A stretch of DNA of 62,053 nucleotides from an uncultured Acidobacteriota bacterium (GCA_937871585.1 CALMPJ010000220.1:1-62053), one strand, 5' to 3'; counted from the stretch's first letter, positions 1-8,669 are shown. Numbers and translations are program-made. The notes: generated from the sequence alone by a model not told the origin.

Positions 1-858
1 TCAACTGGTCGGCGTACTCCGTTCGACCTCGACGGCGATCAGAGGACTGATTTGTCCATCTTCCGTCCAAACGGAGCATCGTCTGAATGGTGGTGGCTGC
101 GGTCGTCGAATGGATCGAATGCCGCGGTGGTGTTCGGTGCGAATACGGATACGATTGTTCCGGCTGACTATACCGGTGACGGGAAGACGGACATTGCATT
201 CTGGCGGCCGAGTAACGGCAACTGGTTTGTTCTGAGAAGTGAAGATTTTAGTTTTTACGCATTTCCATTCGGGTCGAACGGCGATGTGCCGGTTCCGGCT
301 GATTACGATGGAGATGGTAAGGCTGATTCGGCTGTGTTTAGAGCTTCTGCAGTGACCTGGTTCATCAATAAGTCGGGCGGCGGAACTGACATCATTCCAT
401 TCGGTTCTGCAGGCGATAAGCCCGTTCCCGGGGACTTTGATGGCGACGGCAAAGGCGATCTCGCCGTATTTAGGCCGAACGGCGGAACTGGAACCGAATG
501 GTGGGTCCGACGCAGTTCGAACGGCTCGAGTTTTGCCCTTCAGTTCGGCAATCCAACAGACAAGGCAGTTCCGGGCGATTACACAGGCGACGGCAAAGCC
601 GATGTTGCGTTCTGGAGACCCTCGACTGGATTCTGGAACGTACTTCGAAGCGAAGACTTCTCATACTTTGCATTTCCCTTTGGGGCGAATGGCGACATAC
701 CTTCGCCGGGAGACTATGATGGGGACGGAAAGATCGACGCCGCCGTTTACCGGCCAAATAGTTCGACATGGTTTGCAAATCGAACGACTGGAGGCGTTCT
801 GATTCAACAGTTTGGCATAAACGGTGATGTACCGTTACCAAGCTCATTCGTCCGATAA
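1..858 (+). CDS. VCBS/FG-GAP repeat protein, 3' part only
   Basis: The frame is open from the first base, so the gene starts upstream of the window. The visible 285 residues consist of a repeating unit of roughly 40-50 residues with the calcium-loop-like signature DxDGDGxxD followed by AVFRP or AFWRP and an aromatic strand (for example DYDGDGKADSAVFR). Such repeats form beta-propeller blades and occur in secreted or surface-anchored proteins of this bacterial group. The C-terminus ends on a repeat with no sorting domain. The stop lies 10 bases from the convergent integrase stop, so the gene probably belongs to the same element. The exact role is unknown. Confidence 0.8.
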   Translation, partial: STGRRTPFDLDGDQRTDLSIFRPNGASSEWWWLRSSNGSNAAVVFGANTDTIVPADYTGDGKTDIAFWRPSNGNWFVLRSEDFSFYAFPFGSNGDVPVPADYDGDGKADSAVFRASAVTWFINKSGGGTDIIPFGSAGDKPVPGDFDGDGKGDLAVFRPNGGTGTEWWVRRSSNGSSFALQFGNPTDKAVPGDYTGDGKADVAFWRPSTGFWNVLRSEDFSYFAFPFGANGDIPSPGDYDGDGKIDAAVYRPNSSTWFANRTTGGVLIQQFGINGDVPLPSSFVR

Positions 859-868
859 ATATGCCGAG

Positions 869-2098
869 CTATTTGTTCAACAACGCTTTAACGTTATCGA
901 TCAGTTCACGATCGGGGTTGGTGTATCGGAAAGTCGTGTGGACTTGTTGATGGCCAAGGAGGCGAGCAATCTGCGCTTGAGAGAATCCGCTTCGATCGAG
1001 TCTTGTGCCAAACGTATGTCGCAGGTCGTGAAGTCTGACATCTTCGAGGCCAGCAAGTTTGCGAGCCGTTCGCCAGCTACGGTTGACGTTGCTCTTAATG
1101 CCAAAAACCAGATTGTTTGAATCGGATTTTTGAAGCTTATGCAAAACGCTCTGATTCGAGTCTAATTCGATTAGCTGTTCTTTCAGTCGATTCGAAATTG
1201 GCACTGTTTTGGGCTTTGCCGTTTTTGAATTGAGCGCACGAACATTGATGAGCTCCTCTGCAAGATCTACTTCGTCCCAAGTTAGGGTCAGAGCCTCGTT
1301 GAGCCTTAGACCTGTATCAAGGAGGCAAACAATGATCGCCCGTAAATGGGACCGCTCTGGGGTCTCACAAGCTGACAAAAGCCTGTTCTCCTCCTCAATG
1401 GATATAATACGAGACCTTAGGGTTTCATTCGACATATTGATCAGAGAATGACCAGAGTTGATAGGGTTGCGTGGAATCCAGCTTTCGGACACCGCTACAT
1501 TTAACATTCGTCGCAAAGTCATTAGCTCACGATTAACCGACGCAATTTTTCTTGGTGTCTCAATTTGTTGATAAACCCATTTAACCTTTCTTCGTCCTAT
1601 CCTTTCGTTCTCCGGAATCAGAACCTTTTGTTTGATGGTCTTAACTACAGGTGCTTTTAGCCGTTCCAACTGGAAATCTCGGATATCACCGTACGTAAGT
1701 TTCGCTAGTTTGATCTTGCCGAATCGAACTCGAATAGAACTGATGTAGCCTTGAACAGGCTTGAGCGACCGCAGACCCGCAACTTTTCTGTCCTCTACGT
1801 ATTCGGCAGCTTTCGCGTAATGCTTCTCGTAGTGATCAGCGAGATCGTTTACCGTCATCATTGACGCTTCGACTTCTCGGCCGCCAGACCGCTCATAGCT
1901 GGCTCTTAGCGAGCGAAGATGATCTTCAGCATCCTTTTTTCGATCAAACTCCTTCGTCTTCTCTCGACGTTTGCCAGTTTCATCAAGATAGAAGAACCGA
2001 GCGACATATGCCTTTCTCGACAACTTCTTGTCCGAACTACGATTCCATTTTGTTCTTGTACTGATTGAACCAGAGAGAAATTCTTTAATTTGTGACAT
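869..2098 (-). CDS. Tyrosine site-specific recombinase (phage-type integrase)
   Basis: Catalyses integration and excision of the element through a tyrosine-DNA intermediate. An N-terminal arm/core-binding region of about 200 residues precedes the catalytic domain, which shows the classical residues: the first Arg in TGLRLNEALTLTW, the H-x-x-R box HDLRHTFGTRL and the nucleophile Tyr in LLGHQQVHTTFRY. I chose the ATG at 2098 (MSQIKEF), giving 409 residues. The frame remains open to 2173, but that extension is Cys-rich and unlike integrase N-termini. The adjoining tRNA-Thr remnant is its likely attachment site. Confidence 0.9.
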   Translation of the reverse strand: MSQIKEFLSGSISTRTKWNRSSDKKLSRKAYVARFFYLDETGKRREKTKEFDRKKDAEDHLRSLRASYERSGGREVEASMMTVNDLADHYEKHYAKAAEYVEDRKVAGLRSLKPVQGYISSIRVRFGKIKLAKLTYGDIRDFQLERLKAPVVKTIKQKVLIPENERIGRRKVKWVYQQIETPRKIASVNRELMTLRRMLNVAVSESWIPRNPINSGHSLINMSNETLRSRIISIEEENRLLSACETPERSHLRAIIVCLLDTGLRLNEALTLTWDEVDLAEELINVRALNSKTAKPKTVPISNRLKEQLIELDSNQSVLHKLQKSDSNNLVFGIKSNVNRSWRTARKLAGLEDVRLHDLRHTFGTRLDRSGFSQAQIARLLGHQQVHTTFRYTNPDRELIDNVKALLNK

Positions 2099-2269
2099 AT
2101 GATCGACTTGTCCAAAAGAACGGCTGCACACATCTGCACACACAATTCCACTGCACTTAGCTGAGTATATCACGATACAGAAAGATGCTTAAAGACATAA
2201 TGGAGACAATTTACGGCAATGAAAGCCGTGATTTGAGCTCCCTTGGCATAGTTATGATTCGTCAGCGAA

Positions 2270-2319
2270 TTCGATTCGTAATCGAAAGGTCGTCGGTTCG
2301 ACTCCGATGGGCGGCTCCA
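2270..2319 (+). other. tRNA-Thr(CGU) 3' remnant, candidate att site
   Basis: The sequence folds as the 3' two-thirds of a tRNA. The anticodon stem is TTCGA/TCGAA (2270-2274, 2282-2286) with loop TTCGTAA (anticodon CGT, Thr). A variable loop follows, then a five-pair T-stem (2292-2296/2304-2308) with loop TTCGACT, a 3' acceptor strand GGGCGGC, a discriminator base and an encoded CCA ending at 2319. No matching 5' acceptor strand (GCCGCCC) or D-arm exists upstream, so this is not a working tRNA. It is best read as the direct repeat left by integrase-mediated insertion. Confidence 0.7.
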
Positions 2320-2356
2320 CATTAGACTGCATTACATATATACATTCCGAAATACG

Positions 2357-2384
2357 AAGCGGCTCGAAAGGGCCGCTTTTCTTA
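2357..2384 (+). terminator. Rho-independent terminator-like hairpin after the tRNA remnant
   Basis: AAGCGGC and GCCGCTT form a seven-pair stem followed by a T-rich tail. It lies about 40 bases after the tRNA-Thr remnant and is probably the original tRNA terminator, which would place the host chromosome on this side. Confidence 0.55.
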
Positions 2385-2498
2385 TTCTGGCAGGAATCTG
2401 TCATTAAATGTTCGCTTGCATACAGAAGTAGCGTCGTTGCGTCTGTAAGGTGAAGCGATACTGTAGGCCTCATTTTTTACTGCGTCCTGAGACGAATA

Positions 2499-2529
2499 GG
2501 GCCGTGCATTTCGCATGGCCCGTTTTTTT
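2499..2529 (+). terminator. Strong Rho-independent terminator
   Basis: GGGCCGTGC pairs with GCATGGCCC around a short ATTTC loop, and seven T residues follow almost at once. It insulates the downstream histidine kinase gene from the integrated element. Confidence 0.7.
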
Positions 2530-2602
2530 GGAGTCCGTCGAAAGACTTTGAGATTCGGGACGTTGACAATAAAGTGTAGTAGTCACCTTTTGGAATGAAC
2601 CA

Positions 2603-5476
2603 ATGCAACGGGCCGATCCAAATCTCATTTCGTTGGATAGCTTAGATCCGAAGGCCTTGTATGCTCGGTCCTTGGCCCGCTACTTTTCATTTTTTCTTTA
2701 CGCGTTAAGCGCCTATTTGATCGTTGGTGGAACGATCTCGTTCGCAGCGTGGCCATTGGATATGCCGTCATGGGCAGATTGGCTGGGCAGCGGAATAACT
2801 ATTCAGCCTACAGCCTCGCTCGCATCTATTGCATCCGGGATCGCACTGCTATTCCGAACGAGATTTGGTGCGAATCGGATCTCGTTCATCTTTTCGGTGA
2901 TCACATTTTCGATCGGAGCCATTTCGCTATTTCAGCTCTTTTCCGGTATCGATCTTGGGTTGAATTCCCTAGTAACGTTTGAACGGGAATGGGGACGCAC
3001 CTTGGTGGTAAGCCCCGGCCAGATGGGCTTTCCCGCATCCGCATCATGGACTATACTCGGTATCTCGTTAGCCTCTATCTCTGTAAACGAGATAAAGCGG
3101 CTTCCATTTTCCAGACAACGTCTCGAGCTGCTTGCACTCGCTTTCGGATTCGCAGCAGTTCTCGTTTCTTTGCTTTCGATCGTCGGATATTTGTATCAGG
3201 TAGATACTCTATTCACTCTTCCGCGACTGACCGCGATCGCATTGCAAACTGCGACTTTCATTTTGGCAACAGGCGTCGGGACAGTGCTTTCAATGACGAA
3301 CGCTGCGCCTCGACGGCTGTTGGCCGACCCCGGAACCGAAGGCCAAGTGCTGCGACGGCTCGTGCCGGTTGTCATCATCGTTCCTATTGCTCTTGGTCAC
3401 TTGACGGTTCTGGGGACGCAGTCCGGCCTTTTCGAGGCACCGTTTGGCATCGCCATACGAAGCGTGCTTGAGATAGCCGTCCTATTCACGATCCTTATTC
3501 TGGCCGTAAGCGCCGTCAAGAAACAGGCTTTGAGAGCCGCCGAGTTTGAAGTTGCCGCTGAAGAACGATTTCGGCTCGCGCAGAAAGCGGGAAAAGTAGG
3601 CGTGTGGGACTGGAAAGCCGAAACCGGCGAGACATATTGGTCGGACACGATGTGGGAACTCTATGATGAGGAGCCTACCAGCAAACAAGCGAGCAACATT
3701 TTTTGGTACGAACGGTTGCACGAAGACGACGTCGAGCGTGTCAGATCCGGTGTTCAGGCGACTTTGAATTCGACGGCGACAGAATACGTCGACGAGTTTC
3801 GGATCGTTGCTAAAAACGGAACAAGTCGATGGGTCGATGTCCGCGGGACCGTCGAACGCGACAGCGGCGGCAACACTGTCCGAATGTATGGCGTTCATCT
3901 CGATGTCACTGAATATAAGGCGATCGAGGATCGGATCCGGACGAGCCAAGAGAAGATACGCACGATCACCGATTCGATACCAGTTCTCGTAGCTCAGATA
4001 GACGACAACAATCGATTCCAGCTATTTAATAGGCGATTTATCGAATGGTTCGGGCGGCGATCTGGAAATATGGTCGGTGAAACGCTTGAAAAGATGTTTG
4101 GCGATGAGGCGTTCGAGATCCTCCGGCCGGCCATTGCTGATGTTCTCGACGGTTCTCCGTCGCGCGTCGAAGCTCTTATCAATTTCCCAAAGATCGGTCC
4201 AAAATACGTCGAGTTCGCATTCACTCCTCAGCCCAGAACAAGTGAGGAAGGGCGACACTATTTTCTGCTGATAAACGATCTGACCGAACGAAAGAATGCC
4301 GAAGAGCAACTTCGCCGCAACGAAGAAAAGATGCGCGTACTGATGTGGAGTTTGACCGAACACGCGATACTTTCGACAGACAGCCAGGGAAATATTGAGG
4401 CGTGGAATCGCGGAGCCGAACTTATATTTGGCTATGAAAAAGACGAGATCATCGGACAACCGATCGAGACGCTATTTACTCCTGAAGACCTCGCAAAGAA
4501 TATTCACATGTTAGAAATGGCCAATTCTCTCGAAAAAGGCCACGCTGCGGACGACCGTTGGCATTTGCGAAAGGATGGCACACGCTTTTTCGCGAGCGGT
4601 GAGATGACACCTGTACAGGTCGGCGACGAATTGATCGGTTTTGCCAAGATCGTCCGTGATCTGACCGACGCGAAACGTGCTGCAGAGGAATTACAAAAGG
4701 CACACAACGAACTCGATCTACGAGTGACCGAACGTACTCGTGAACTGGCTGAGGCAAATCTGGCATTGACTCAGGAAATGAGCGAACGCGAGGCCGCCGA
4801 CCGACACCGTCTCGGCCTATTGCAGCGGATCCTTACCATCCAAGAAGATGAACGCGGCCGTCTTGCCCGGGACATGCACGACCAACTTGGCCAGCGCTTG
4901 ACAGCATTACGCCTAAAGATCGAATCGCTCAGGTCGCTCTGCGAGCCGTACGACGAGATCACACGGCGTGTCGACCGGCTTCAGGAGATATCAAAGCTGC
5001 TCGACGCGGAGGTCAGCTTCCTTGCGTGGGAGCTTCGTCCGGCGATCCTTGATAACATGCCGTTTGTCGATGCGATGGAGAATTACGTACGCGAATGGTC
5101 GCGGCATGCGGAGACCTTTGCCGAGTTTGACGCGATAGGAGTTCGCGGCTTGAGCTTTGGCAAAGACCTGGAAAACAACCTTTACCGCATCACACAAGAG
5201 GCTCTAAACAACGCTGCAAAATATGCTCAGGCAACTCAGATCAACGTGTTGCTTGAAAAACGCGGCAAGGATCTTTTGCTGATCATCGAAGATAACGGTG
5301 TCGGATTCGATCTCGATCGCGTAATGGCGAGCCGCGACAGTTCCGGAGGCTTTGGGCTTTCCGGTATCCAGGAACGAGCGTTTCTCGTTTCAGGCACTGT
5401 CGAGTTTGAAACAGGAGCGGGACGTGGAACAAGCGTTTTCGTCCGTGTGCCTCTGCCGGAGACAAAGGAGAATTGA
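2603..5476 (+). CDS. Membrane PAS-domain sensor histidine kinase (NarL-partner type)
   Basis: Of 957 residues, the first 310 contain about eight hydrophobic segments forming a membrane sensor. Three PAS domains follow (about 315-435, 440-560, 570-690), two ending in the usual DLTERK/DLTDAK linker. A short coiled coil leads to a HisKA_3 dimerisation domain with phospho-acceptor His759 in LARDMHDQLGQRL. The HATPase_c domain at the end shows the N-box EALNNAAKYA and the G-box DNGVGFDL. HisKA_3 kinases pair with LuxR-type regulators, and one starts 7 bases downstream. The ligand is unknown. The ribosome site at the chosen ATG is weak. Confidence 0.9.
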   Translation: MQRADPNLISLDSLDPKALYARSLARYFSFFLYALSAYLIVGGTISFAAWPLDMPSWADWLGSGITIQPTASLASIASGIALLFRTRFGANRISFIFSVITFSIGAISLFQLFSGIDLGLNSLVTFEREWGRTLVVSPGQMGFPASASWTILGISLASISVNEIKRLPFSRQRLELLALAFGFAAVLVSLLSIVGYLYQVDTLFTLPRLTAIALQTATFILATGVGTVLSMTNAAPRRLLADPGTEGQVLRRLVPVVIIVPIALGHLTVLGTQSGLFEAPFGIAIRSVLEIAVLFTILILAVSAVKKQALRAAEFEVAAEERFRLAQKAGKVGVWDWKAETGETYWSDTMWELYDEEPTSKQASNIFWYERLHEDDVERVRSGVQATLNSTATEYVDEFRIVAKNGTSRWVDVRGTVERDSGGNTVRMYGVHLDVTEYKAIEDRIRTSQEKIRTITDSIPVLVAQIDDNNRFQLFNRRFIEWFGRRSGNMVGETLEKMFGDEAFEILRPAIADVLDGSPSRVEALINFPKIGPKYVEFAFTPQPRTSEEGRHYFLLINDLTERKNAEEQLRRNEEKMRVLMWSLTEHAILSTDSQGNIEAWNRGAELIFGYEKDEIIGQPIETLFTPEDLAKNIHMLEMANSLEKGHAADDRWHLRKDGTRFFASGEMTPVQVGDELIGFAKIVRDLTDAKRAAEELQKAHNELDLRVTERTRELAEANLALTQEMSEREAADRHRLGLLQRILTIQEDERGRLARDMHDQLGQRLTALRLKIESLRSLCEPYDEITRRVDRLQEISKLLDAEVSFLAWELRPAILDNMPFVDAMENYVREWSRHAETFAEFDAIGVRGLSFGKDLENNLYRITQEALNNAAKYAQATQINVLLEKRGKDLLLIIEDNGVGFDLDRVMASRDSSGGFGLSGIQERAFLVSGTVEFETGAGRGTSVFVRVPLPETKEN

Positions 5477-5483
5477 CAGATCT

Positions 5484-6140
5484 ATGGATTCACCGCTTCG
5501 AATACTGGTCGTTGAGGACCATCAAACCGTTCGCGAAGGCATCAAACTGCTCGTTCGAACGCAAGCCGACCTTGAGGTCGCCGGCGAAGCTGCTTGCGGT
5601 GAAACCGCGATCACCGAAGTCGAACGTCTCAAACCCGACATAGTTGTGATGGATATTTCGATGCCGAATATGAACGGCCTTAAGGCAACGCAGCGGCTGA
5701 GGCAGACAGCTCCGGATCTAAAGATCCTTATCCTCACACGCCACACTGACGATGGATATCTGCAGCAGTTGATCGGTGCCGGGGCAAATGGATATGTATT
5801 GAAACAAAGCGCTCCCGCTGAGCTGATAAATGCGATCCGGGCAGTTTCGAGCGGCAAATCTTATCTCGATCCTGCACTCACAGATAGAGTGATGGGCGGT
5901 TACGTCGCCCGAACCGCGTCGCTTCGAGGTGAGAACAAACAGGAACTATCCGACCGCGAAAGCGAAGTGCTGCGGCTGATCGCTCTTGGTTACAGTAATA
6001 AGGAGATCGCTACGAGTTTGGCATTGAGCGTAAAGACGATCGAGGTTCACAAAGCAAATGCGATGCGAAAGCTGGGAATATCGAGCCGCATAGATATAGT
6101 TCGCTACGCCATTCTTCAAGGCTGGATGCAGGACACGTAG
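5484..6140 (+). CDS. LuxR/NarL-family response regulator
   Basis: A receiver domain (residues 1-120) carries the acidic pair in VVEDH and phospho-acceptor Asp57 in VVMDISMPNMNG. A C-terminal LuxR helix-turn-helix (about 150-210) contains LSDRESEVLRLIALGYSNKE and SVKTIEVHKANAMRKL. The length of 218 residues is standard for NarL/FixJ regulators. The frame opens earlier inside the kinase gene, but the ATG at 5484 directly starts the receiver fold and follows AAAGGAG near the kinase stop. It is co-transcribed with the kinase and is its evident partner; targets are unknown. Confidence 0.92.
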   Translation: MDSPLRILVVEDHQTVREGIKLLVRTQADLEVAGEAACGETAITEVERLKPDIVVMDISMPNMNGLKATQRLRQTAPDLKILILTRHTDDGYLQQLIGAGANGYVLKQSAPAELINAIRAVSSGKSYLDPALTDRVMGGYVARTASLRGENKQELSDRESEVLRLIALGYSNKEIATSLALSVKTIEVHKANAMRKLGISSRIDIVRYAILQGWMQDT

Positions 6141-6161
6141 CCAGCCAAAAAACTAGCAAAC

Positions 6162-6199
6162 GGAAACGGCCGTCGCGATCGTCTCGCTACGGCCGTTCC
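6162..6199. terminator. Hairpin terminator between convergent genes
   Basis: GGAAACGGCCGT and ACGGCCGTTCC are inverted around a 15-base spacer, 22 bases after the response-regulator stop and before the convergent small gene's stop. There is a T/G-rich tail on the plus side. It may act in both directions. Confidence 0.5.
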
Positions 6200-6232
6200 T
6201 GTTGTTGTGGTCAATTGAATTGGGCGTTTGGG

Positions 6233-6544
6233 CTAAAAGATGCCGTCCCGCGTGCGATGTTCCGCTTCGGGATCTACGGGCTCATCGACCGAACCCGGCG
6301 GACCGTCGGGCGGATGCCATGACTTCTCTTTATCATTCAGTTGACCGGTTGATGGCTCGTCGTCGAGTTCGCGTGCCGGTGCCTGTCCCGTTCCGTCACT
6401 GCTACCGCGAACAGGCTGAGGCGGAATCGCAGAACCGTCCGCCTGGTCGATCTGCTCATCAAACGGCCGCTCCGGAAACTCTTGAGTATCCGCATTTCGC
6501 GGATCAATTGTGTCCTGCTGAGTTAAGGTATCTGGATGTCCCAT
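6233..6544 (-). CDS. Small hydrophilic, probably disordered protein
   Basis: 103 residues, very rich in Asp, Glu, Pro, Gln and Gly, with no hydrophobic core, cysteine or recognised domain. It is probably intrinsically disordered and cytoplasmic. The gene is supported by an excellent ribosome site (AAGGAG, 8 bases before the ATG) and a full-length open frame. It is divergent from the Crp-like regulator at 6933 and sits next to small membrane genes, so a stress-linked role is possible. I recognise no family. Confidence 0.65.
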   Translation of the reverse strand: MGHPDTLTQQDTIDPRNADTQEFPERPFDEQIDQADGSAIPPQPVRGSSDGTGQAPARELDDEPSTGQLNDKEKSWHPPDGPPGSVDEPVDPEAEHRTRDGIF

Positions 6545-6629
6545 AGTTATTACTCCTTAATTAGTTATAAATGCCGGCTCAATGAACGATTCATTGGCCG
6601 CAACTACATAAGAACACCAACTGCGGTTC

Positions 6630-6703
6630 GGTTCGGTAACCTAACCTACACTAAACGCGATCGGACAGAATTTTCAGCCAACACCTATTAGGGATAATCC
6701 CTA
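6630..6703. promoter_or_regulatory. Two palindromes in a divergent promoter
   Basis: The 388-base gap between the disordered-protein gene and the Crp-like gene contains a near-palindrome at 6630-6646 (GGTTCGGTAACCTAACC) and an exact one at 6689-6703 (TAGGGATAATCCCTA). An AT-rich segment and a half-site ATATCCCTA (6723-6731) follow. They look like operators of dimeric regulators, possibly the adjacent Crp-like protein. No clear -35/-10 pair stands out. Confidence 0.35.
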
Positions 6704-6932
6704 TTAAAGTTGCGGATTCTCCCAATATCCCTAAATGCCAAGACGATCCATACTCTTCTTACAACAAGGGGTAAAACGCGGGGACGCTAGATCTAGCGGC
6801 GATGGCAAGGGGTAGAGTGAGAAGCATTCCGCGGGGCTTCTCACCCACTTTTTTGTGGAAGAATTTTCCATATCCCTATCGCCATTTTTCATACGGAAAT
6901 TTCTACCATACTGCAATCATAAGGAGGAGACC

Positions 6933-7742
6933 ATGGAAAGAACCATGTCATTTGAATCGTCATCTGAATTTACAAGCGAAGTTGAGAATTCAGGTAGCTC
7001 ACCGAATTTTCGGACAGTCGGAGGAGACGAAAAAAGCCGAAAGGTACGAACGCTGTCGATGCCCGTCAGTTCGTCGAGCAACCAGCTTTTGAGCTCGGTA
7101 CCGTCAAATATTTTCGAAACGATCAAACCTTCCCTACGATCGGTCTTTCTCGAAGAAGACTCATATCTATATTTTCAAGACGCTCAGCTCGACTACATCT
7201 ATTTTCCCGAGACAGCCGTAATATCTGAACTGCGAACATTGGACGACGGACGCATGGTCGAAGTTGCAATACCCGGCCCCGAGGGCGCGGTCGGTTTCTC
7301 ACCGCTACTCAGTTCGGCACCCGCCGCGAACTGCACACAAGTCTCGCAGGCCGGATCTGCCGTACGCATCGAACGCTCGGCGTTCGAAAAGATGCTGCGT
7401 GTCGACCCGAACCTGATGAGGGTCTTTTCCCCGCACGTCGAGCATTACATTCGACACATCTCTCAGCGTGCGATCTGCAATATGTATCACTCAGTAAAAG
7501 AACGTCTCTGCACCTGGCTGCTGCTCGTTCAGGATCGCTGCGGCAAACAGAAGCTAAAACTCACGCACGAACAGATCGCCCGTATTCTCGGCGTTTATCG
7601 TCCGAGCGTCACATGCATCGCTCTTGAAATGCGAAAGGAAAATCTGATCGACTATTCGCGTGGCGGCCTATCGATCCGTGACCGCAGACGTATGGAAGAC
7701 ACCGCCTGCGGCTGCTATCTCGAGCTTGCGGGTGCGGTCTAA
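6933..7742 (+). CDS. Crp/Fnr-superfamily transcriptional regulator
   Basis: 269 residues. An extended N-terminus of about 60 residues precedes a cupin-like effector domain (about 65-190) with the pattern YIYFPETAVISEL and VAIPGPEGAVGFSPLL. A dimerisation helix and a Crp-type winged helix follow (KLTHEQIARILGVYRPSVT). It lacks the FNR N-terminal cysteine cluster and the phosphate-binding motif of cAMP receptors, so the signal is unknown. The ATG at 6933 is preceded by a near-perfect AAGGAGG (6921-6927); an earlier in-frame start at 6855 has none. It is probably autoregulated through upstream palindromes. Confidence 0.85.
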   Translation: MERTMSFESSSEFTSEVENSGSSPNFRTVGGDEKSRKVRTLSMPVSSSSNQLLSSVPSNIFETIKPSLRSVFLEEDSYLYFQDAQLDYIYFPETAVISELRTLDDGRMVEVAIPGPEGAVGFSPLLSSAPAANCTQVSQAGSAVRIERSAFEKMLRVDPNLMRVFSPHVEHYIRHISQRAICNMYHSVKERLCTWLLLVQDRCGKQKLKLTHEQIARILGVYRPSVTCIALEMRKENLIDYSRGGLSIRDRRRMEDTACGCYLELAGAV

Positions 7743-7774
7743 TTAAAGAGCTCCTCACACCACCATAAAGAGGT

Positions 7775-7808
7775 CCCGGATGTTGAAACAAACATCCGGG
7801 AGCTTTTT
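7775..7808 (+). terminator. Rho-independent terminator of the Crp-like gene
   Basis: A perfect ten-pair stem CCCGGATGTT/AACATCCGGG with a GAAACA loop is followed by AGCTTTTT, 32 bases after the regulator's stop codon. Confidence 0.85.
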
Positions 7809-7833
7809 CTCATTCCATATCTTGAACAACAGA

Positions 7834-7861
7834 AAGGGACGCTTGGGTAAGAGCGTCCCTT
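7834..7861 (-). terminator. Terminator of the leftward small-gene cluster
   Basis: AAGGGACGCT and AGCGTCCCTT form a ten-pair hairpin. Read on the minus strand it ends in CCCTTTCTGTTG, and it lies downstream of the 56-residue membrane protein gene. Confidence 0.6.
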
Positions 7862-8006
7862 TGTCTGTTCTGTCACTTTGCCGGAGAGCGAATATCGTTG
7901 GCACGTATTCGTATGTCCTATTTGAGGAGAACAATTTCTCCAAAGTGGCCTTTAGTTTGCCTCAGTTGCGTGTGTGTGTATGTATTGCTAAATACGTACG
8001 AAGCAA

Positions 8007-8177
8007 TTATCTCGCCGGTGCTGACGGCACGTTAATGTCCACGTCGATCTTCTTGTCCGACGACGGAGCCGGCCTCAGGATGCCGCTGGCATATAAAACA
8101 CCGAGCGTCGTCAACGTAATAATCAACAGGACGCTCGCCCAGATAACGGTCCTTGCAGTTTCGCCTCTTTCTTCCAT
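8007..8177 (-). CDS. 56-residue single-span membrane protein
   Basis: A charged N-terminus MEERGETAR is followed by one hydrophobic helix (residues 11-31) and an acidic tail DKKIDVDINVPSAPAR. The ribosome site is AAAGGAGGGATCT directly before the ATG. Its organisation and tail (DVD-x-PV, ending in AR) resemble the 69-residue protein encoded at 8460-8669, so the two may be diverged paralogues. It follows the lmo0937-like gene by 16 bases, which suggests co-transcription. The function is unknown; a role in envelope stress is a guess from context. Confidence 0.7.
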   Translation of the reverse strand: MEERGETARTVIWASVLLIITLTTLGVLYASGILRPAPSSDKKIDVDINVPSAPAR

Positions 8178-8193
8178 AGATCCCTCCTTTCTG

Positions 8194-8343
8194 CTAAACG
8201 CGACGGCCGCGAACTATCTGCAGGATCAACGAGATCACTGCCAACACGAGCAAAATATGGACCAACGATCCAAGTGTATTGCCGGCAAAACCAAAGCCAA
8301 GTGCCCAAAGCACCACCAGAATAACGATTATTGTCCAAAGCAT
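8194..8343 (-). CDS. lmo0937-family small membrane protein
   Basis: 49 residues starting MLWTIIVILVVLWALGF, with two hydrophobic helices around a short GNTLGSLVH turn and a basic end RGRRV. This matches the lmo0937 family of tiny membrane proteins, common and often stress-induced in many phyla, with no biochemical role assigned. AAAGGAG lies 7 bases before the ATG at 8343. It probably heads the two-gene unit with the 56-residue protein. Confidence 0.8.
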   Translation of the reverse strand: MLWTIIVILVVLWALGFGFAGNTLGSLVHILLVLAVISLILQIVRGRRV

Positions 8344-8459
8344 AATGTTTCTCCTTTCGACCGACGATCAACATTTAAATGGCGATGCGTCGGGCATGTT
8401 CGTATTAGAACGCGAGGCGTTCCCGATGTCCGTAGGTTGGAATACACAATATCGAATGC

Positions 8460-8669
8460 CTATCTCGCATTCACGTTGCTATTTCCGGTGACCGGCACGT
8501 CCACATCGTTTGTCACCGTGCCGACCAGAAAGATCAACGCCAAGACCGCCGCGATCACTACAAATGCACCAATACTGATCTGCATCCAATTGACCCCGCG
8601 ATACGCCTTTGCCGTGTCCTCGCGAACCGAAACTTCCTCGCCATCAACTACGATCGTTTGTTCTGACAT
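8460..8669 (-). CDS. 69-residue single-span membrane protein with acidic tail
   Basis: A hydrophilic N-terminus (residues 1-27) containing EDTAKAYRGVNW leads to one membrane helix (about 29-50) and a short tail DVDVPVTGNSNVNAR. AAGGAGG sits 6 bases before the ATG. Its layout echoes the 56-residue protein further left. The separate 116-base spacer toward the lmo0937-like gene holds no gene and no clear hairpin, so all three may form one leftward unit. The family is not recognised. Confidence 0.7.
   Translation of the reverse strand: MSEQTIVVDGEEVSVREDTAKAYRGVNWMQISIGAFVVIAAVLALIFLVGTVTNDVDVPVTGNSNVNAR

Larger units (their letters stand above)
1..2319. mobile_element. Right-hand end of a tRNA-integrated genetic element (candidate)
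   Basis: A tyrosine integrase lies just inside a 50-nt copy of the 3' half of a tRNA-Thr gene, and the tRNA's own terminator-like hairpin follows on the right. Elements that insert into a tRNA 3' end leave an intact tRNA at one end and a direct 3' repeat at the other. Because the remnant here is on the plus strand with the integrase to its left, I infer that the element extends leftward beyond the window and the intact tRNA-Thr lies upstream. The left end is not visible, so size and cargo are unknown. Confidence 0.5.

Noticed and set aside
2099..2173. 25-residue N-terminal extension of the integrase
   Set aside because: The extension is Cys-rich and lacks a ribosome site; integrase-like sequence begins at the ATG at 2098.
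2252..2473. 73-codon minus frame across the tRNA-Thr remnant
   Set aside because: The peptide PIGVEPTTFRLRI is the well-known antisense translation of a tRNA anticodon/T-arm region, not a gene.
2563..2568. TTGACA as a -35 box for the histidine kinase gene
   Set aside because: No acceptable -10 hexamer occurs at 16-18 bases; CCTTTT is far from consensus.
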